Shown: positions 1-8,214, counted from the stretch's first letter. The stretch is DNA of 32,222 nt from Hyphomonadaceae bacterium UBA4763 (GCA_002403455.1 DHHV01000111.1:2632-34853); one strand, 5' to 3'. The notes: generated by a model from the sequence alone, not told the origin. Made by a program: numbers and translations.

Positions 1-944
1 GGGGGCGGGGGGGCGGCCCCGCCAGCGCCGACCTCGTCGCTTTGCGCAAAGGCGATCGGATCGGCGTCGCGGCCGATTTCGATGGTCACAAAGCCGCGTT
101 CATTGACGCTGGTGACGCTGGGCCGCACGCCCCAGCGCGCCAAAGCCGCCCGCGCTTTGGTCAGGGCTTCGCCGCGCGCCAAAGCGCGGGCGGCGTCCGT
201 TGTCATCGCCTGGACGGGTTTGGCGGCCACATCAAGCTCGGCGCGACGCGCCTCTGCCCGTTCTTGTAACGCTTTGGCGCCCTCGCCGAGCCGTTCGCGC
301 AAGCGCTTGGCGCCGAGCCGGGCGGCTTTTCGCCCCGCCTCCGGGTCGATCGCGACGCGCGCCCGCGACGCATCCGTCGACGCGGCGCCTGGTTGCTGCG
401 CGCCATCTGCCGGCTTCGCTTCGGCGATGTTGGGCGTTTCTGTTGCGGCGGAAGCCTCGGCGGCGGCTGACGCATCGCTTTCGGGCGCGGATTCGGCGGC
501 GTCGGCAGGGACCTCTTCGGCCTCCTCGGCCAAAGCGGCAATGCCGTCATCGGCGTCGAGCCAGGTCGGCGCGCCGTCCGAAAAGCTGGCGGGCAGCGCA
601 AAACCGGCCGGCGCGGCGACTTTCGGCTTGGCGACGATCTCGCCAACCATGAACAAGGCGGCCTGCCGATGCGCCGAGGCCTGCAGCCAGGACGGCTCTG
701 AGGTGAGGAATTCGCCGGCAATGGCGCGTTCTTCGACACTTAAATCGGCCAAACGGCGCGCGCCATCGGGCTTATCGGCGCCAAAAAGCGCCGCCATCAG
801 CTGGTCCCAGGCTGCTTGCGCGACGTCGCCGGCCCGCTCCGGGCCTTGGCAGGACGCGGCAACCACGCACATCGCCGCCACTAGCGCCAGGACTTTGCCT
901 GTTCGGCGCGTCGATTCGCTGTTTACCCGCATCCCAACCCCCAT
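1..944 (-). CDS. Putative lipoprotein of unknown function, 3' end outside window
   Basis: An open frame runs on the minus strand from an ATG at 944 to the left edge with no stop, so about 314 residues are visible and the C-terminus is missing. A second in-frame ATG at 932 is an alternative start. The N-terminus is basic, then hydrophobic, then has a lipobox-like A-A-S-C with Cys at residue 32 (28 from the shorter start), so the protein is probably lipid-anchored in the cell envelope. A folded-looking stretch follows (about residues 35-130). After it comes a long linker rich in Ala, Glu, Asp and Pro, then a charged, helix-prone segment rich in Arg, Ala and Glu, then a short beta-like end with a V-T-I-E-I motif. 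I do not recognise the family. Long open frames on the opposite strand here are composition shadows: only this frame has both a signal sequence and sensible protein composition. Confidence 0.6.
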   Translation of the reverse strand, partial: MGVGMRVNSESTRRTGKVLALVAAMCVVAASCQGPERAGDVAQAAWDQLMAALFGADKPDGARRLADLSVEERAIAGEFLTSEPSWLQASAHRQAALFMVGEIVAKPKVAAPAGFALPASFSDGAPTWLDADDGIAALAEEAEEVPADAAESAPESDASAAAEASAATETPNIAEAKPADGAQQPGAASTDASRARVAIDPEAGRKAARLGAKRLRERLGEGAKALQERAEARRAELDVAAKPVQAMTTDAARALARGEALTKARAALARWGVRPSVTSVNERGFVTIEIGRDADPIAFAQSDEVGAGGAAPPP

Positions 945-1300
945 TCTTGCGCGTAAAATGCCGCTTAAGAGACGGCAAATGAGCCCTTATTGGCGCCGAA
1001 CAGACCCCTTTTGACGCTCATCGCGTCGCAGTTTTTGACCACGCGCCGCTATCATGGCGCGTCTGCATGTCGGAATAATGTCGTTCTTTCCCCGAAACGA
1101 CCGCGGATCGTGCGGGACGGCGAGAATTTACCTGCGACCGCTCGTCGCAGGCGACAAAAGGCGACGGCAGAATCTTCTCTCCAAGGCCTTGCAAATGCGA
1201 TTAGTTCGCAATACCTTTGACGTGTTGCGGCGCAGATGGGCGCCTTGCAAACGCCACCGATTATCGTTCGCAAGATAAACTGAATATAGGCAAGGCAATA
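945..1300. other. Intergenic region upstream of bfd, 356 bp
   Basis: No convincing gene is seen. The stretch holds a perfect 8-bp inverted repeat with a 5-base loop (1131-1151, CCTGCGAC and its complement). It has no T-run on either side, so it looks more like an operator or RNA hairpin than a terminator. It also holds the paired repeats described separately at 1186-1273. Promoters for the leftward lipoprotein gene and for rightward bfd-bfr must lie here, but no clear -35/-10 pair could be assigned by eye. Confidence 0.5.
1186..1273 (+). promoter_or_regulatory. Paired repeat elements, candidate iron-responsive operators of bfd-bfr
   Basis: Two related elements lie 28 to 115 bases before the bfd start. 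The first (1186-1211) begins GCCTTGCAAA and ends GTTCGCAA. The second (1242-1273) begins and ends with the same words but is 6 bases longer in the middle. Each has imperfect inverted half-sites, TTGCAAA and TTCGCAA. The spacers are 9 and 15 bases. Dyads of the TTGCAA/TTGCAA type resemble binding sites of alphaproteobacterial Fur/Mur-family regulators, and the target genes store iron. The identity of the regulator is inference. Confidence 0.4.
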
Positions 1301-1534
1301 ATGTTCATTTGCAATTGCAACGGCGTCCGCGAACGAGAAATTCTTGAAATAGCACTAGACGCGACCACGCCGCGTCAGGTATTCAACCGCCTCGGATGCG
1401 AGGCGCAATGTTGCCGTTGCGTCCCGGAAATTGCGCAAATCTTGCGCGAGACAAAGGAAGCGGCCCGTCAGCAAAAGATCGGGGCCGCGCGGATGCAGGA
1501 GCGTGTCGATGAAAGGTCCGTCGCCAATTATTAA
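1301..1534 (+). CDS. bfd: Bacterioferritin-associated ferredoxin (Bfd)
   Basis: A [2Fe-2S] protein of 77 residues. In characterised systems Bfd passes electrons to the haem of bacterioferritin to release stored iron. Four cluster ligands are visible: Cys4 and Cys6 (C-N-C) and Cys37 and Cys40 (C-C-R-C). N-G-V follows the first pair, as is usual in the family. Extra cysteines at 33 and 38 are not standard ligands. The ATG at 1301 is chosen because the family starts directly before the first Cys motif; an upstream in-frame start would add a non-conserved leader. The C-terminal part after the second motif is longer and more charged than in the E. coli protein. The end overlaps the start of bfr by 26 bp, so the two are probably translationally coupled and made together. 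Confidence 0.92.
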   Translation: MFICNCNGVREREILEIALDATTPRQVFNRLGCEAQCCRCVPEIAQILRETKEAARQQKIGAARMQERVDERSVANY

Positions 1535-1994
1535 AAAGCTCAATGAGGTTCTCACCAACGAGCTCACGGCGATCAATCAATATTTCTTGCATGCGCGGAT
1601 GTTCAAGAACTGGGGGTTCTTGAAATTAGGTCACAAGATTTACCACGAATCGATTGGCGAAATGCGCCACGCCGATTACGTGATTGAGCGAATCTTGTTT
1701 CTCGAGGGTCTGCCCAATCTGCAAGACATGCATAAGCTGAAAGTCGGGGAAACCCCATTGGAATGCTTGCAAGCTGATCTTTCCGTGGAACACATGGCGC
1801 GCAAGACAATGGTCGAGGCGATCGCCTTGTTTGAAGAATCGAAAGATTACGTTTCGCGCGACCTGATCTCGAAAATCTTGGAAGACACCGAAGAACATAT
1901 CGACTTCCTTGAAACCCAATTGGGCGTCATCGACCAGATCGGCATTCAGAATTACCTGCAATCGCAATATGAATTGCCGAGTGGAAAATCGTAA
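1509..1994 (+). CDS. bfr: Bacterioferritin (Bfr)
   Basis: A haem-containing iron-storage ferritin subunit of 161 residues, close to the usual 158. It assembles into a 24-mer shell in the cytoplasm and oxidises Fe(II) at a di-iron site. Numbering matches the family without gaps: Glu18, Glu51, His54, Glu94 and His130 are present, as is the haem ligand Met52. The sixth ferroxidase ligand, normally Glu127 in the E-x-x-H motif, is Thr here (codon 1887-1889, in the context D-T-E-E-H). Glu128 or Glu129 might substitute, or the subunit might depend on a partner, as in heteropolymeric bacterioferritins. The C-terminal N-Y-L-Q-S-Q motif is typical. The start lies inside bfd, so expression probably follows bfd and the upstream iron-type operators. 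Confidence 0.95.
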   Translation: MKGPSPIIKKLNEVLTNELTAINQYFLHARMFKNWGFLKLGHKIYHESIGEMRHADYVIERILFLEGLPNLQDMHKLKVGETPLECLQADLSVEHMARKTMVEAIALFEESKDYVSRDLISKILEDTEEHIDFLETQLGVIDQIGIQNYLQSQYELPSGKS

Positions 1995-2057
1995 TTGAAC
2001 GCGGTTTGACATGCGCGCGCGGCTCGACGACCGCGCGCCACGATCTAATTCAGTCGA

Positions 2058-2591
2058 ATGCGATTAGTCTTTGTGATTTTTGCGGCGGCATGCGCCCTGG
2101 CTTTTCTGCCGAAGGCTATGGCGGAGCCGAAATACAATTTGATCTGGCCGCAAGTATCGGGGCGCAATTTGTCGCGCCAGGAGATTACCCTTCCCGGTGA
2201 TCTCAAATCAGAGCGCACGCTTTTATTGGTGGCGTTCAAGCAAAAGCAACAAACCGAGGTCGACACCTGGCTTCCCTTAGCGCGGCAATTCCTACAGCCA
2301 AACGTCTTTGATTTTTATGAATTGCCAACTTTGCCGCGCTGGCCAGGTCCGGCGAAGCTATGGCTGGAAAACGGCATGCGGTCGGGCATCCCTGATCCAG
2401 CCCAACGCCAGCGCACCTTGACCCTCCATATTGACAAAGACGCGTTCAAATCGGCGCTCAACATCGACAGCGAAGCGCATATCCAGGTTTTTCTGGTCGA
2501 TCGCGCCGGAAACGTCGTGTGGCGCGCCGAAGGCCCGCTCAGCGTTGCGGCCGAACGGGCGCTTCGACAAATATTGACGCCTCAAACGTAA
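2058..2591 (+). CDS. Secreted thioredoxin-fold-like protein of unknown function
   Basis: 177 residues. The first 22 form a signal peptide (hydrophobic core, cleavage probably after A-M-A), so the mature protein is likely periplasmic. The rest has the strand/helix pattern of a thioredoxin-like domain: L-L-L-V-A-F near residue 55, F-D-F-Y-E-L-P near 85, G-M-R-S-G-I-P-D near 105, and I-Q-V-F-L-V-D-R-A-G-N-V-V-W-R near 145. There is no C-x-x-C, so it is probably not a redox enzyme. The layout recalls ATP10/TlpA-like proteins, but I would not name it on this evidence. It lies 63 bp after bfr on the same strand and may be read with it. Its last 10 bases overlap the end of the convergent gene. Base composition here is less GC-rich than in the genes further right. 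Confidence 0.7.
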   Translation: MRLVFVIFAAACALAFLPKAMAEPKYNLIWPQVSGRNLSRQEITLPGDLKSERTLLLVAFKQKQQTEVDTWLPLARQFLQPNVFDFYELPTLPRWPGPAKLWLENGMRSGIPDPAQRQRTLTLHIDKDAFKSALNIDSEAHIQVFLVDRAGNVVWRAEGPLSVAAERALRQILTPQT

Positions 2592-3874
2592 GACAAGGCC
2601 TGGTCTAGATCGGCAATCAGATCATCGGGGTGTTCGATCCCGATCGAAATCCGGATCATCGCATCGGAAATGCCATACTTGGCGCGATTTTCCGGGCTGA
2701 CGCCGGAATGCGTCATCGCGGCTGGATGTTGGGCCAGCGTTTCGGTGCCCCCGAGGCTGACCGCCAGTTTGATCAGCTTCAGATTGTCGAGCAGACGGAA
2801 GGCTTCGGCTTCGCCTCCCTTGACGTCAAAGGAAAAGGTAGACCCGGCGCTATCGCATTGTTTCAGGTAAACCGCACGATCAGGATGGCCATCTGGCAGA
2901 AAATCTAAAAACCAGATAAAGCCGACTTTTGGATGATCACGCAAGAAAGCAGCAACTTTCTTGGCCCCTTCCGCTGCCGCCGTCATCCGCAATTTCAGCG
3001 TTTCCAGACTGCGCATCAACAACCAGCAGGTATGCGGGTCGAGCATTGTGCCCAGCGTATTGCGCATGGCGCGCGCTTTGTCGACATAAACCTTGCCGCC
3101 GGAGACGCTGCCGGCGATCAAATCGGAATGGCCGCCGACATATTTGGTCAGCGACGTGCAGACGAGATCGGCCCCGAACCGGGTCGGGTGCTGAAATAAC
3201 GGCCCCAACATTGTGTTGTCGACCATTACAGGCGGGCGGCCGCGCGCATCAGTCAATGTTTCGCTGGCGGCGCGCGCCAATGAAAGATCGAATATCCCGC
3301 AGGTTGGATTGGCCGGCGTTTCAATGAAGATGGCGCTGACGCGTCCTTTGGTCTTGGCTTCTGCGATGGCGCGATTGAGCCCTGCTTGCCCTTCTTCCAG
3401 CAGGAACGAGGTCATCTCTATGCCAAATTGCGGCAGAACTTTGCGGACCAAAGTATCGGTGCCGCCGTAAATCGGATCGGCGACGACCAGCACGTCGCCC
3501 GGTCGCAACACGCCCCACATCGCCGTAGAAATCGCCGCCATGCCCGAAGCGCAGACAAGACTGGCTTCCGCCTCGTCATAGATCGCCAAGCGATCTTCGA
3601 GCATTTCCAGGTCCGGATTATTGAAGCGGCTGTAGATAAGACCAGGTTCTTCGCCGGCGCGCCGCTCGCGTCGACCTCCCGTCAGCGCAAAGAAATCTTT
3701 GCCGTCCTGCGCAGACTTGAACAAAAACGTCGAGGTCAAGAAGACGGGCGGCTTGATGGCGCCTTCGGAGAAGCGCGGGTCATAGCCATAACTCATCATC
3801 AAGGTCTCTGGCGCGAGCGTGCGATTGCCCAACATGCGCTTGCGATAGGATTTGTCTGCTGGGCCGTCCGCCAT
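2582..3874 (-). CDS. Cystathionine gamma-synthase family PLP-dependent enzyme
   Basis: A 430-residue member of the Cys/Met-metabolism PLP family (fold type I), which includes cystathionine gamma-synthase, methionine gamma-lyase and O-acylhomoserine sulfhydrylase. Visible landmarks are Y-S-R near 81 (phosphate contact from the neighbouring subunit), P-I-Y-G-G-T near 134 with the ring-stacking Tyr, E-T-P-A-N-P near 185, the cofactor-pairing Asp219 in V-D-N-T, and the Schiff-base Lys244 in S-L-T-K-Y-V-G-G-H. The Cys of bacterial methionine gamma-lyases after the active-site Tyr is Gly here. The ATG at 3874 is chosen because AGGAGA precedes it by 7 bases; an upstream in-frame start would add an uncharacteristic leader. 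The gene stands alone on this strand. Whether it works in methionine synthesis or breakdown cannot be read from the sequence. Confidence 0.9.
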   Translation of the reverse strand: MADGPADKSYRKRMLGNRTLAPETLMMSYGYDPRFSEGAIKPPVFLTSTFLFKSAQDGKDFFALTGGRRERRAGEEPGLIYSRFNNPDLEMLEDRLAIYDEAEASLVCASGMAAISTAMWGVLRPGDVLVVADPIYGGTDTLVRKVLPQFGIEMTSFLLEEGQAGLNRAIAEAKTKGRVSAIFIETPANPTCGIFDLSLARAASETLTDARGRPPVMVDNTMLGPLFQHPTRFGADLVCTSLTKYVGGHSDLIAGSVSGGKVYVDKARAMRNTLGTMLDPHTCWLLMRSLETLKLRMTAAAEGAKKVAAFLRDHPKVGFIWFLDFLPDGHPDRAVYLKQCDSAGSTFSFDVKGGEAEAFRLLDNLKLIKLAVSLGGTETLAQHPAAMTHSGVSPENRAKYGISDAMIRISIGIEHPDDLIADLDQALSYV

Positions 3875-4146
3875 CTTGAGTCTCCTGTTCGGATAAGCCC
3901 GGATATAGACTGAAAGTCTCGATTTGCTCAAACCGGCATTTGCAGCATTTTCAAGCGCGGTGGGCACCGGTTCGCGTTCAGAAAATGCGTAAAAACAACA
4001 CTCTCACGGATCTTCATTGTCTCGGACCAACGTGAAGATGCGGCACACGTGATTAGGGGCTGACCCGCCACTTTCCGATAGGAGCTTATCGCTTTGGCGC
4101 CGCTCAACCTCTTGCCAAAAGCGTCACAAATCTGCACCAGCGCGGC

Positions 4147-4596
4147 ATGACGACGCAGCATGAGCAATCCGTAATCTTGGCGCCGCGAACGGTGCATTTG
4201 GGCGAATTCGCCGGTTGGCAAACCTGGACGGGCGCTGACCCTTATGAAAGCATAACGGGTCCGTTTTACTTTCGCGAATTGGTCGAAGGCCAAGTCGAAT
4301 GCGCCTTTCGCGCCGAACATCGCCATTTAAACGGGGCCGGCGCCGTGCATGGCGGCTGCTTCATGACTTTTGCGGACTTTTGCTGCTTTGCGATTGCCTG
4401 GCGGGCATTGGAGGGGCGCGGCGCGGTGACTGTCGCGCTTGAGGGCGATTTCTTGGCGGCGGGGCGCGAGGGCGATCTGATTACAGCCCGGGGAGAGATC
4501 TTGCGGGCCGGCGCAGCGCTGATCTTTGTGCGCGGAATTATTGCGGCGTCCGGGCGGCAGGCCTTGTCGTTTTCTGGAATTTTGAAACGATTTTAA
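4147..4596 (+). CDS. PaaI-family hotdog thioesterase
   Basis: 149 residues with the single hotdog fold of the PaaI/4HBT thioesterases, which hydrolyse acyl-CoA thioesters. The family signature is clear: N-G-x-G-A-V-H-G-G at about 62-70, followed by the long central helix (F-M-T-F-A-D-F), with V-A-L-E-G-D-F-L in the next strand and the closing strand pattern of alternating hydrophobics. Substrate cannot be inferred. The gene is divergent from the PLP enzyme, with a 272-bp gap, and convergent with ubiB, sharing 4 bp at the stop codons. Closeness to the ubiquinone genes is probably positional only. Confidence 0.88.
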   Translation: MTTQHEQSVILAPRTVHLGEFAGWQTWTGADPYESITGPFYFRELVEGQVECAFRAEHRHLNGAGAVHGGCFMTFADFCCFAIAWRALEGRGAVTVALEGDFLAAGREGDLITARGEILRAGAALIFVRGIIAASGRQALSFSGILKRF

Positions 4597-6122
4597 GCTT
4601 GTGGGCGAATAACGACCCAATAAAAGAGGGCCGCCAGCGCCAACGCGCAAGAGATCAATAAGCCTGTATTCAACCAGTCGCGGCGCATCGGAGCATTGGC
4701 ATTCAACGCTAATGCTTCCAGCCGGCCCTCTATTCGCGCCAAACTTTGCGGCAGGCTGCCCAGGGCCTTTGCTGCTTCTGCGGCGGAATTGACGACATCC
4801 CGACCGCGGGCGGCGGGGCCCAATTCGCGACGCACCCAGCGCTCCACAATCGGTTTGGCCGAGCCCCACATGTCGAAACTGGGGTCAAGTCCGCGCGCGA
4901 CGCCCTCGACTTGCACCATGGTCTTTTGCAGCATGATCAATTCAGGTCGCAAATGCATACCAAACATTTCCGTGGTGTCGAATAATTGGACGAGGACTTT
5001 GGTCATCGACACTTGATCGGCATTGCGGCCCCAAATTGGCTCGCCAACTGCCCGCAAGGCCAACGCGAAGTCTTCCGGGGCGTGTTTATCTGGGACATAG
5101 CCCGCCTCAAAATGCACCGCAGCGATCCGCGCATAATCGCGATTGATAAAGCCCCATAAAATCTCGGCGAGGAACCGCCGTTCCTTAGGACCAATCCGGC
5201 CCATAATGCCGTAATCCACCGCCCAAAGCTGGCCATCTGGCGCAATAATCAGGTTGCCTTCATGTATGTCGCCGTGAAAAAAGCCGTGATCGAGCGCCGA
5301 AGCCAAAAAGGCCCGAACGATGTCGGCGGCGAGCTTGGGCCGCAGCGCCACCGGCGCCGCGTCCGGGCGGGTGAGCGGGGTCCCGTCGATCCATTGCGTC
5401 GTCAGCACGCGCTTGCCGCTGCGCGACCAATCAACGCGCGGCGCGGCCAAAAACCCGTCAGCGCCAAGGATTTCGGCCATCGCGGAGGCGGCGCCCGCCT
5501 CCAGCCGCAAATCCATTTCGCGGGCCAAGGCTTGGCGCACCGTGTCAACGAATTGCACCGGCTCGAGCCGCCGCGCAAACGGAACCAGCCGCTCGACCCA
5601 ACGCGCGCCGAACGCGAAAGCGGCCATGTCGGCCGCCATGCGTTTTTCTATGCCGGGACGCAGGATTTTCACCGCGCTGACTGCGCCGTTCGGGAACACG
5701 ACCTTATGGACCTGAGCGATCGAAGCGGCGGCGATCGGGCTCGGCAATGTGGGGAAAAGCTGGGCGGCCTCGGCGCCGAATTCCCCCGTCAGCGCCCGCT
5801 CCGCCGCCGCTGCGCTAAAGGGAGATAATTGATCTTTCAAGCCGGATAAATCCGCCGCCGCTTCGCGGCCGATAATGTCGGCGCGGGTCGCCAGCATCTG
5901 GCCCAGCTTGATATAAGCCGGCCCCAATTTTTCGAGCGCGCGCGCCAAACGCTGGCCGGGCCGGCCGCCGCCCTTGCGGGCAAACAACCGCGCCAATTGG
6001 CCGATCAGCCGCAAAGGCGCGGGCATAATCGCTTGATATTCGGCCGGTAATAGCGCGTCTTCGCGGGCCAAAACCCAGCCCATGCGCGCCAGCCGCGTCA
6101 AATGCAGAACAGCGCTGACCAC
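4593..6122 (-). CDS. ubiB: UbiB, ubiquinone biosynthesis atypical kinase/ATPase
   Basis: 509 residues. A membrane-associated ABC1/ADCK-family protein needed for the later steps of ubiquinone synthesis; it has ATPase activity and is thought to help present lipid intermediates to the Ubi enzymes. Signatures: K-x-G-Q at 72-75, the Ala-rich loop A-A-A-S-I-A-Q-V-H near 132 that replaces the kinase P-loop, Lys152 (V-K), H-G-D-I-H-E-G-N at 283-290 and D-Y-G at 303-305. A membrane helix lies at the C-terminus, as in the family. The GTG at 6122 is chosen because it lies one base after the ubiE stop and supplies the conserved L-x-R-L-x-R-x-G-x-V-L-A-R-E helix; an ATG at 6083 would cut this helix. It forms an operon with ubiE. 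Confidence 0.93.
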   Translation of the reverse strand: MVSAVLHLTRLARMGWVLAREDALLPAEYQAIMPAPLRLIGQLARLFARKGGGRPGQRLARALEKLGPAYIKLGQMLATRADIIGREAAADLSGLKDQLSPFSAAAAERALTGEFGAEAAQLFPTLPSPIAAASIAQVHKVVFPNGAVSAVKILRPGIEKRMAADMAAFAFGARWVERLVPFARRLEPVQFVDTVRQALAREMDLRLEAGAASAMAEILGADGFLAAPRVDWSRSGKRVLTTQWIDGTPLTRPDAAPVALRPKLAADIVRAFLASALDHGFFHGDIHEGNLIIAPDGQLWAVDYGIMGRIGPKERRFLAEILWGFINRDYARIAAVHFEAGYVPDKHAPEDFALALRAVGEPIWGRNADQVSMTKVLVQLFDTTEMFGMHLRPELIMLQKTMVQVEGVARGLDPSFDMWGSAKPIVERWVRRELGPAARGRDVVNSAAEAAKALGSLPQSLARIEGRLEALALNANAPMRRDWLNTGLLISCALALAALFYWVVIRPQA

Positions 6123-6123
6123 G

Positions 6124-6897
6124 TCAGACCCGCCAACCCATGTGAATGGCGGCGATGCCGCCGGAAAGGTCGGTGAACCCGACTTTGGCGAAGCCGGCGG
6201 CGCGCATTTTCTCCGCAAGCGCTTCTTGCGGCGGGAAGCGGCGAATGCTTTCGACAAGATATTGATAAGGTTCGGAATCTCCGGCGATCAGGCGACCGAG
6301 CGGCGGAATGACGTTGAAGCTGAACGCATCATAAAGCGCGGCGAGCGCGCCGGATCGGACGCGCGAGAACTCCAGGCAGAGAAATCGTCCGCCAGGTTTC
6401 AGCACCCGCCACATGTCGCGCAACGCCGCATCAATGTCGACGACATTGCGCAAGCCAAAGGAAATCGTCACCGCGTCAAAGCGCTGGTCAGGAAAAGGCA
6501 GATTAAGCGCATCGCCGCAGGTCCAGGAAATGCGCTCGTCCAAGCCGCGCTTTCGCCCCGCATTGAGCATTTCCAAATTATAATCGCAAATAATCGCCGC
6601 TGCGGCAGGCGCAGGCTGGCCGCGGCGGCGGGCGGTTTCCTTGGCGCGCCGCACAAAACGCTTGGCAATGTCGCCGGTGCCGCCGGCAACGTCCAGCAAG
6701 ATCTCGCCCGGCTGCGGGTTCAACTTTGTAAGCGCGATGTCTTTCCAGATCCGATGCGCGCCGCCGGACATCACGTCGTTCATGATGTCATAGCGATCAG
6801 CGACGCGATCGAACACCGATTTGACGAGCGAGGGTTTATCCCGCGAATCGACGTCGCGAAATCCATAAGTGGCGGTCGGGCGCTCCGGCTCGTTCAT
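6124..6897 (-). CDS. ubiE: UbiE, demethylmenaquinone/ubiquinone C-methyltransferase
   Basis: 257 residues (E. coli 251). An S-adenosylmethionine-dependent methyltransferase that adds the C-methyl group to the benzoquinol ring in ubiquinone synthesis, and to demethylmenaquinol where that exists. Signatures: V-F-D-R-V-A-x-R-Y-D-x-M-N-D near the N-terminus, the SAM-binding loop D-V-A-G-G-T-G-D-I-A, F-D-A-V-T-I-S-F-G-L-R-N-V, and L-K-P-G-G-R-F-L-C-L-E-F-S. The ATG at 6897 is chosen because a GAGG sits just upstream and it gives the family length; a longer frame to 7014 adds an unlikely leader. The ubiB GTG follows the stop after one base. The promoter must lie in the gap to the divergent desaturase. 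Confidence 0.95.
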   Translation of the reverse strand: MNEPERPTATYGFRDVDSRDKPSLVKSVFDRVADRYDIMNDVMSGGAHRIWKDIALTKLNPQPGEILLDVAGGTGDIAKRFVRRAKETARRRGQPAPAAAAIICDYNLEMLNAGRKRGLDERISWTCGDALNLPFPDQRFDAVTISFGLRNVVDIDAALRDMWRVLKPGGRFLCLEFSRVRSGALAALYDAFSFNVIPPLGRLIAGDSEPYQYLVESIRRFPPQEALAEKMRAAGFAKVGFTDLSGGIAAIHMGWRV

Positions 6898-7103
6898 CAC
6901 CTCTGTTTTACTCCCAACACCCCAAGAGCGCCATAGCGACCGATGCGCGCGCATGGGGTGGGAATCAAGCGCGGCTACGATGGATAGATGTTGGCTTGTT
7001 TTGCGGCGCCGCAAGGATTATTTCCGCAAAAGCTCTTTTTTGGGCTAGGACGCGCGTCACTGGCGGATGCGCCGCGCTGCACAAAGGCAAGGATTTACAC
7101 GTC

Positions 7104-8141
7104 ATGATGGCGCGGGGAGCCTATCGCGGCTTGATCGCCGATCTGTTCGATCGGGACATGCGACTGCATTGGATCGACTTTTTGGCGAGCTTTGCGGTGT
7201 TCTGGGCTGGCTATGGGCTGCTGGTTTTCGGACCGATCTTGTGGCTAAAGCCGATCGGGTTTGTGGTCGCGGTGTTCGCCGCTTACCGGGTCGCGAGCTT
7301 CATTCATGAAGTCGTGCATTTGACGCCGTCTAAACCAGAGCAAATGCGCTTTGCCTGGGGCTGGAATTTAATTTTTGGCGCGCCGTTCCTCAATCCGTCT
7401 TATCTGTATGACAGCCATCTCGATCACCACAAAGCGCAGACATTCGGGACGGCGCAGGACCCGGAATATCTGCCGATGGCCGGAAAGGGCTGGGGGCATG
7501 CCATTTTGTTTGTGGTTCATCATGCGCTGACCACGCCGATTTTTGCGATTTTGCGGATTGCAGCGACGCCCTTATTTGAGCTGGCGCCAAATTGGACCGA
7601 AAAGACGCTGAATGGAAAGTTTTCCTCGCTGGCGATTAATTGGGATTATGTGCGCGCCGCGAGTGGCCGGACGCGGCGCATGGCGAAGGTGATGGCGTGG
7701 TTATCGGCGGCTTGGCTGTATTTTTATGCCGGGCTGATTCTGATCGGTTTATTGCCGGTGATGATGGTTGCGGCGTTTTTGGGCATTGTGATGACCTCGC
7801 TGGCGGTCAACGCCATTCGGACGCTCGCCGCCCATCGCTATGTCAATTTTGACGGCAAAATATTGAGCGAAGAAGAGCAATTGCTCGACAGCGTCAATTT
7901 AACGATGAACCCGGTGATCGGCACGCTGATTGCGCCGGTCGGCTTGCGGTTTCATGCGCTGCACCATCTGTTTCCCAATTTGCCCTATCACAATGCGGAA
8001 AAAGCCCATCGGCGCTTGATGGCGGCGATTCCGGCCGACGACGCCTATCGCCAAGTCAATGCACCGTCGCTGCTGGCGGCGATCGGGCAGTTTTGCGCGC
8101 CGATGTCCGCGCAGGCGCGGGTCTTGGAAGCGGCGGAATAG
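7104..8141 (+). CDS. Fatty acid desaturase family membrane protein
   Basis: 345 residues. A di-iron membrane desaturase/hydroxylase family protein (PF00487 type). Three histidine clusters are present: H-E-V-V-H at 68-72, H-L-D-H-H at 105-109 and H-A-L-H-H at 284-288. Hydrophobic segments lie at about 27-62 and in a pair near 215-250, as expected for the fold. The substrate is not evident: acyl lipid desaturation, or hydroxylation/ketolation of other lipids, is possible. The ATG at 7104 follows an AAGGCAAGGA stretch; the next codon is also ATG (7107). Divergent from ubiE. The gene heads a rightward series that continues with the LolA-like gene 73 bp later, but nothing shows that they share a function. 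Confidence 0.88.
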   Translation: MMARGAYRGLIADLFDRDMRLHWIDFLASFAVFWAGYGLLVFGPILWLKPIGFVVAVFAAYRVASFIHEVVHLTPSKPEQMRFAWGWNLIFGAPFLNPSYLYDSHLDHHKAQTFGTAQDPEYLPMAGKGWGHAILFVVHHALTTPIFAILRIAATPLFELAPNWTEKTLNGKFSSLAINWDYVRAASGRTRRMAKVMAWLSAAWLYFYAGLILIGLLPVMMVAAFLGIVMTSLAVNAIRTLAAHRYVNFDGKILSEEEQLLDSVNLTMNPVIGTLIAPVGLRFHALHHLFPNLPYHNAEKAHRRLMAAIPADDAYRQVNAPSLLAAIGQFCAPMSAQARVLEAAE

Positions 8142-8214
8142 CTTCTAACTTTCGCCACAAGCTGTGCGCAGGATAAAGCGTGGGCGCGGTTGCGCCAGAT
8201 TGTGGAGCGCGTGC

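Noticed and set aside
82..1014. Long open frame on the plus strand opposite the left-edge lipoprotein
   Set aside because: It mirrors the codon pattern of the minus-strand gene, is dominated by Ala/Ser/Arg, and has no domain. The minus-strand frame has a signal sequence and sensible composition.
2057..2068. 12-base word AATGCGATTAGT shared with 1195-1206 in the bfd regulatory region
   Set aside because: The second copy is mostly within the start of a coding gene and lacks the flanking half-sites, so it is probably chance.
6082..6936. 284-codon plus-strand frame opposite ubiE
   Set aside because: ubiE has full family signatures over the same bases; this frame has none.
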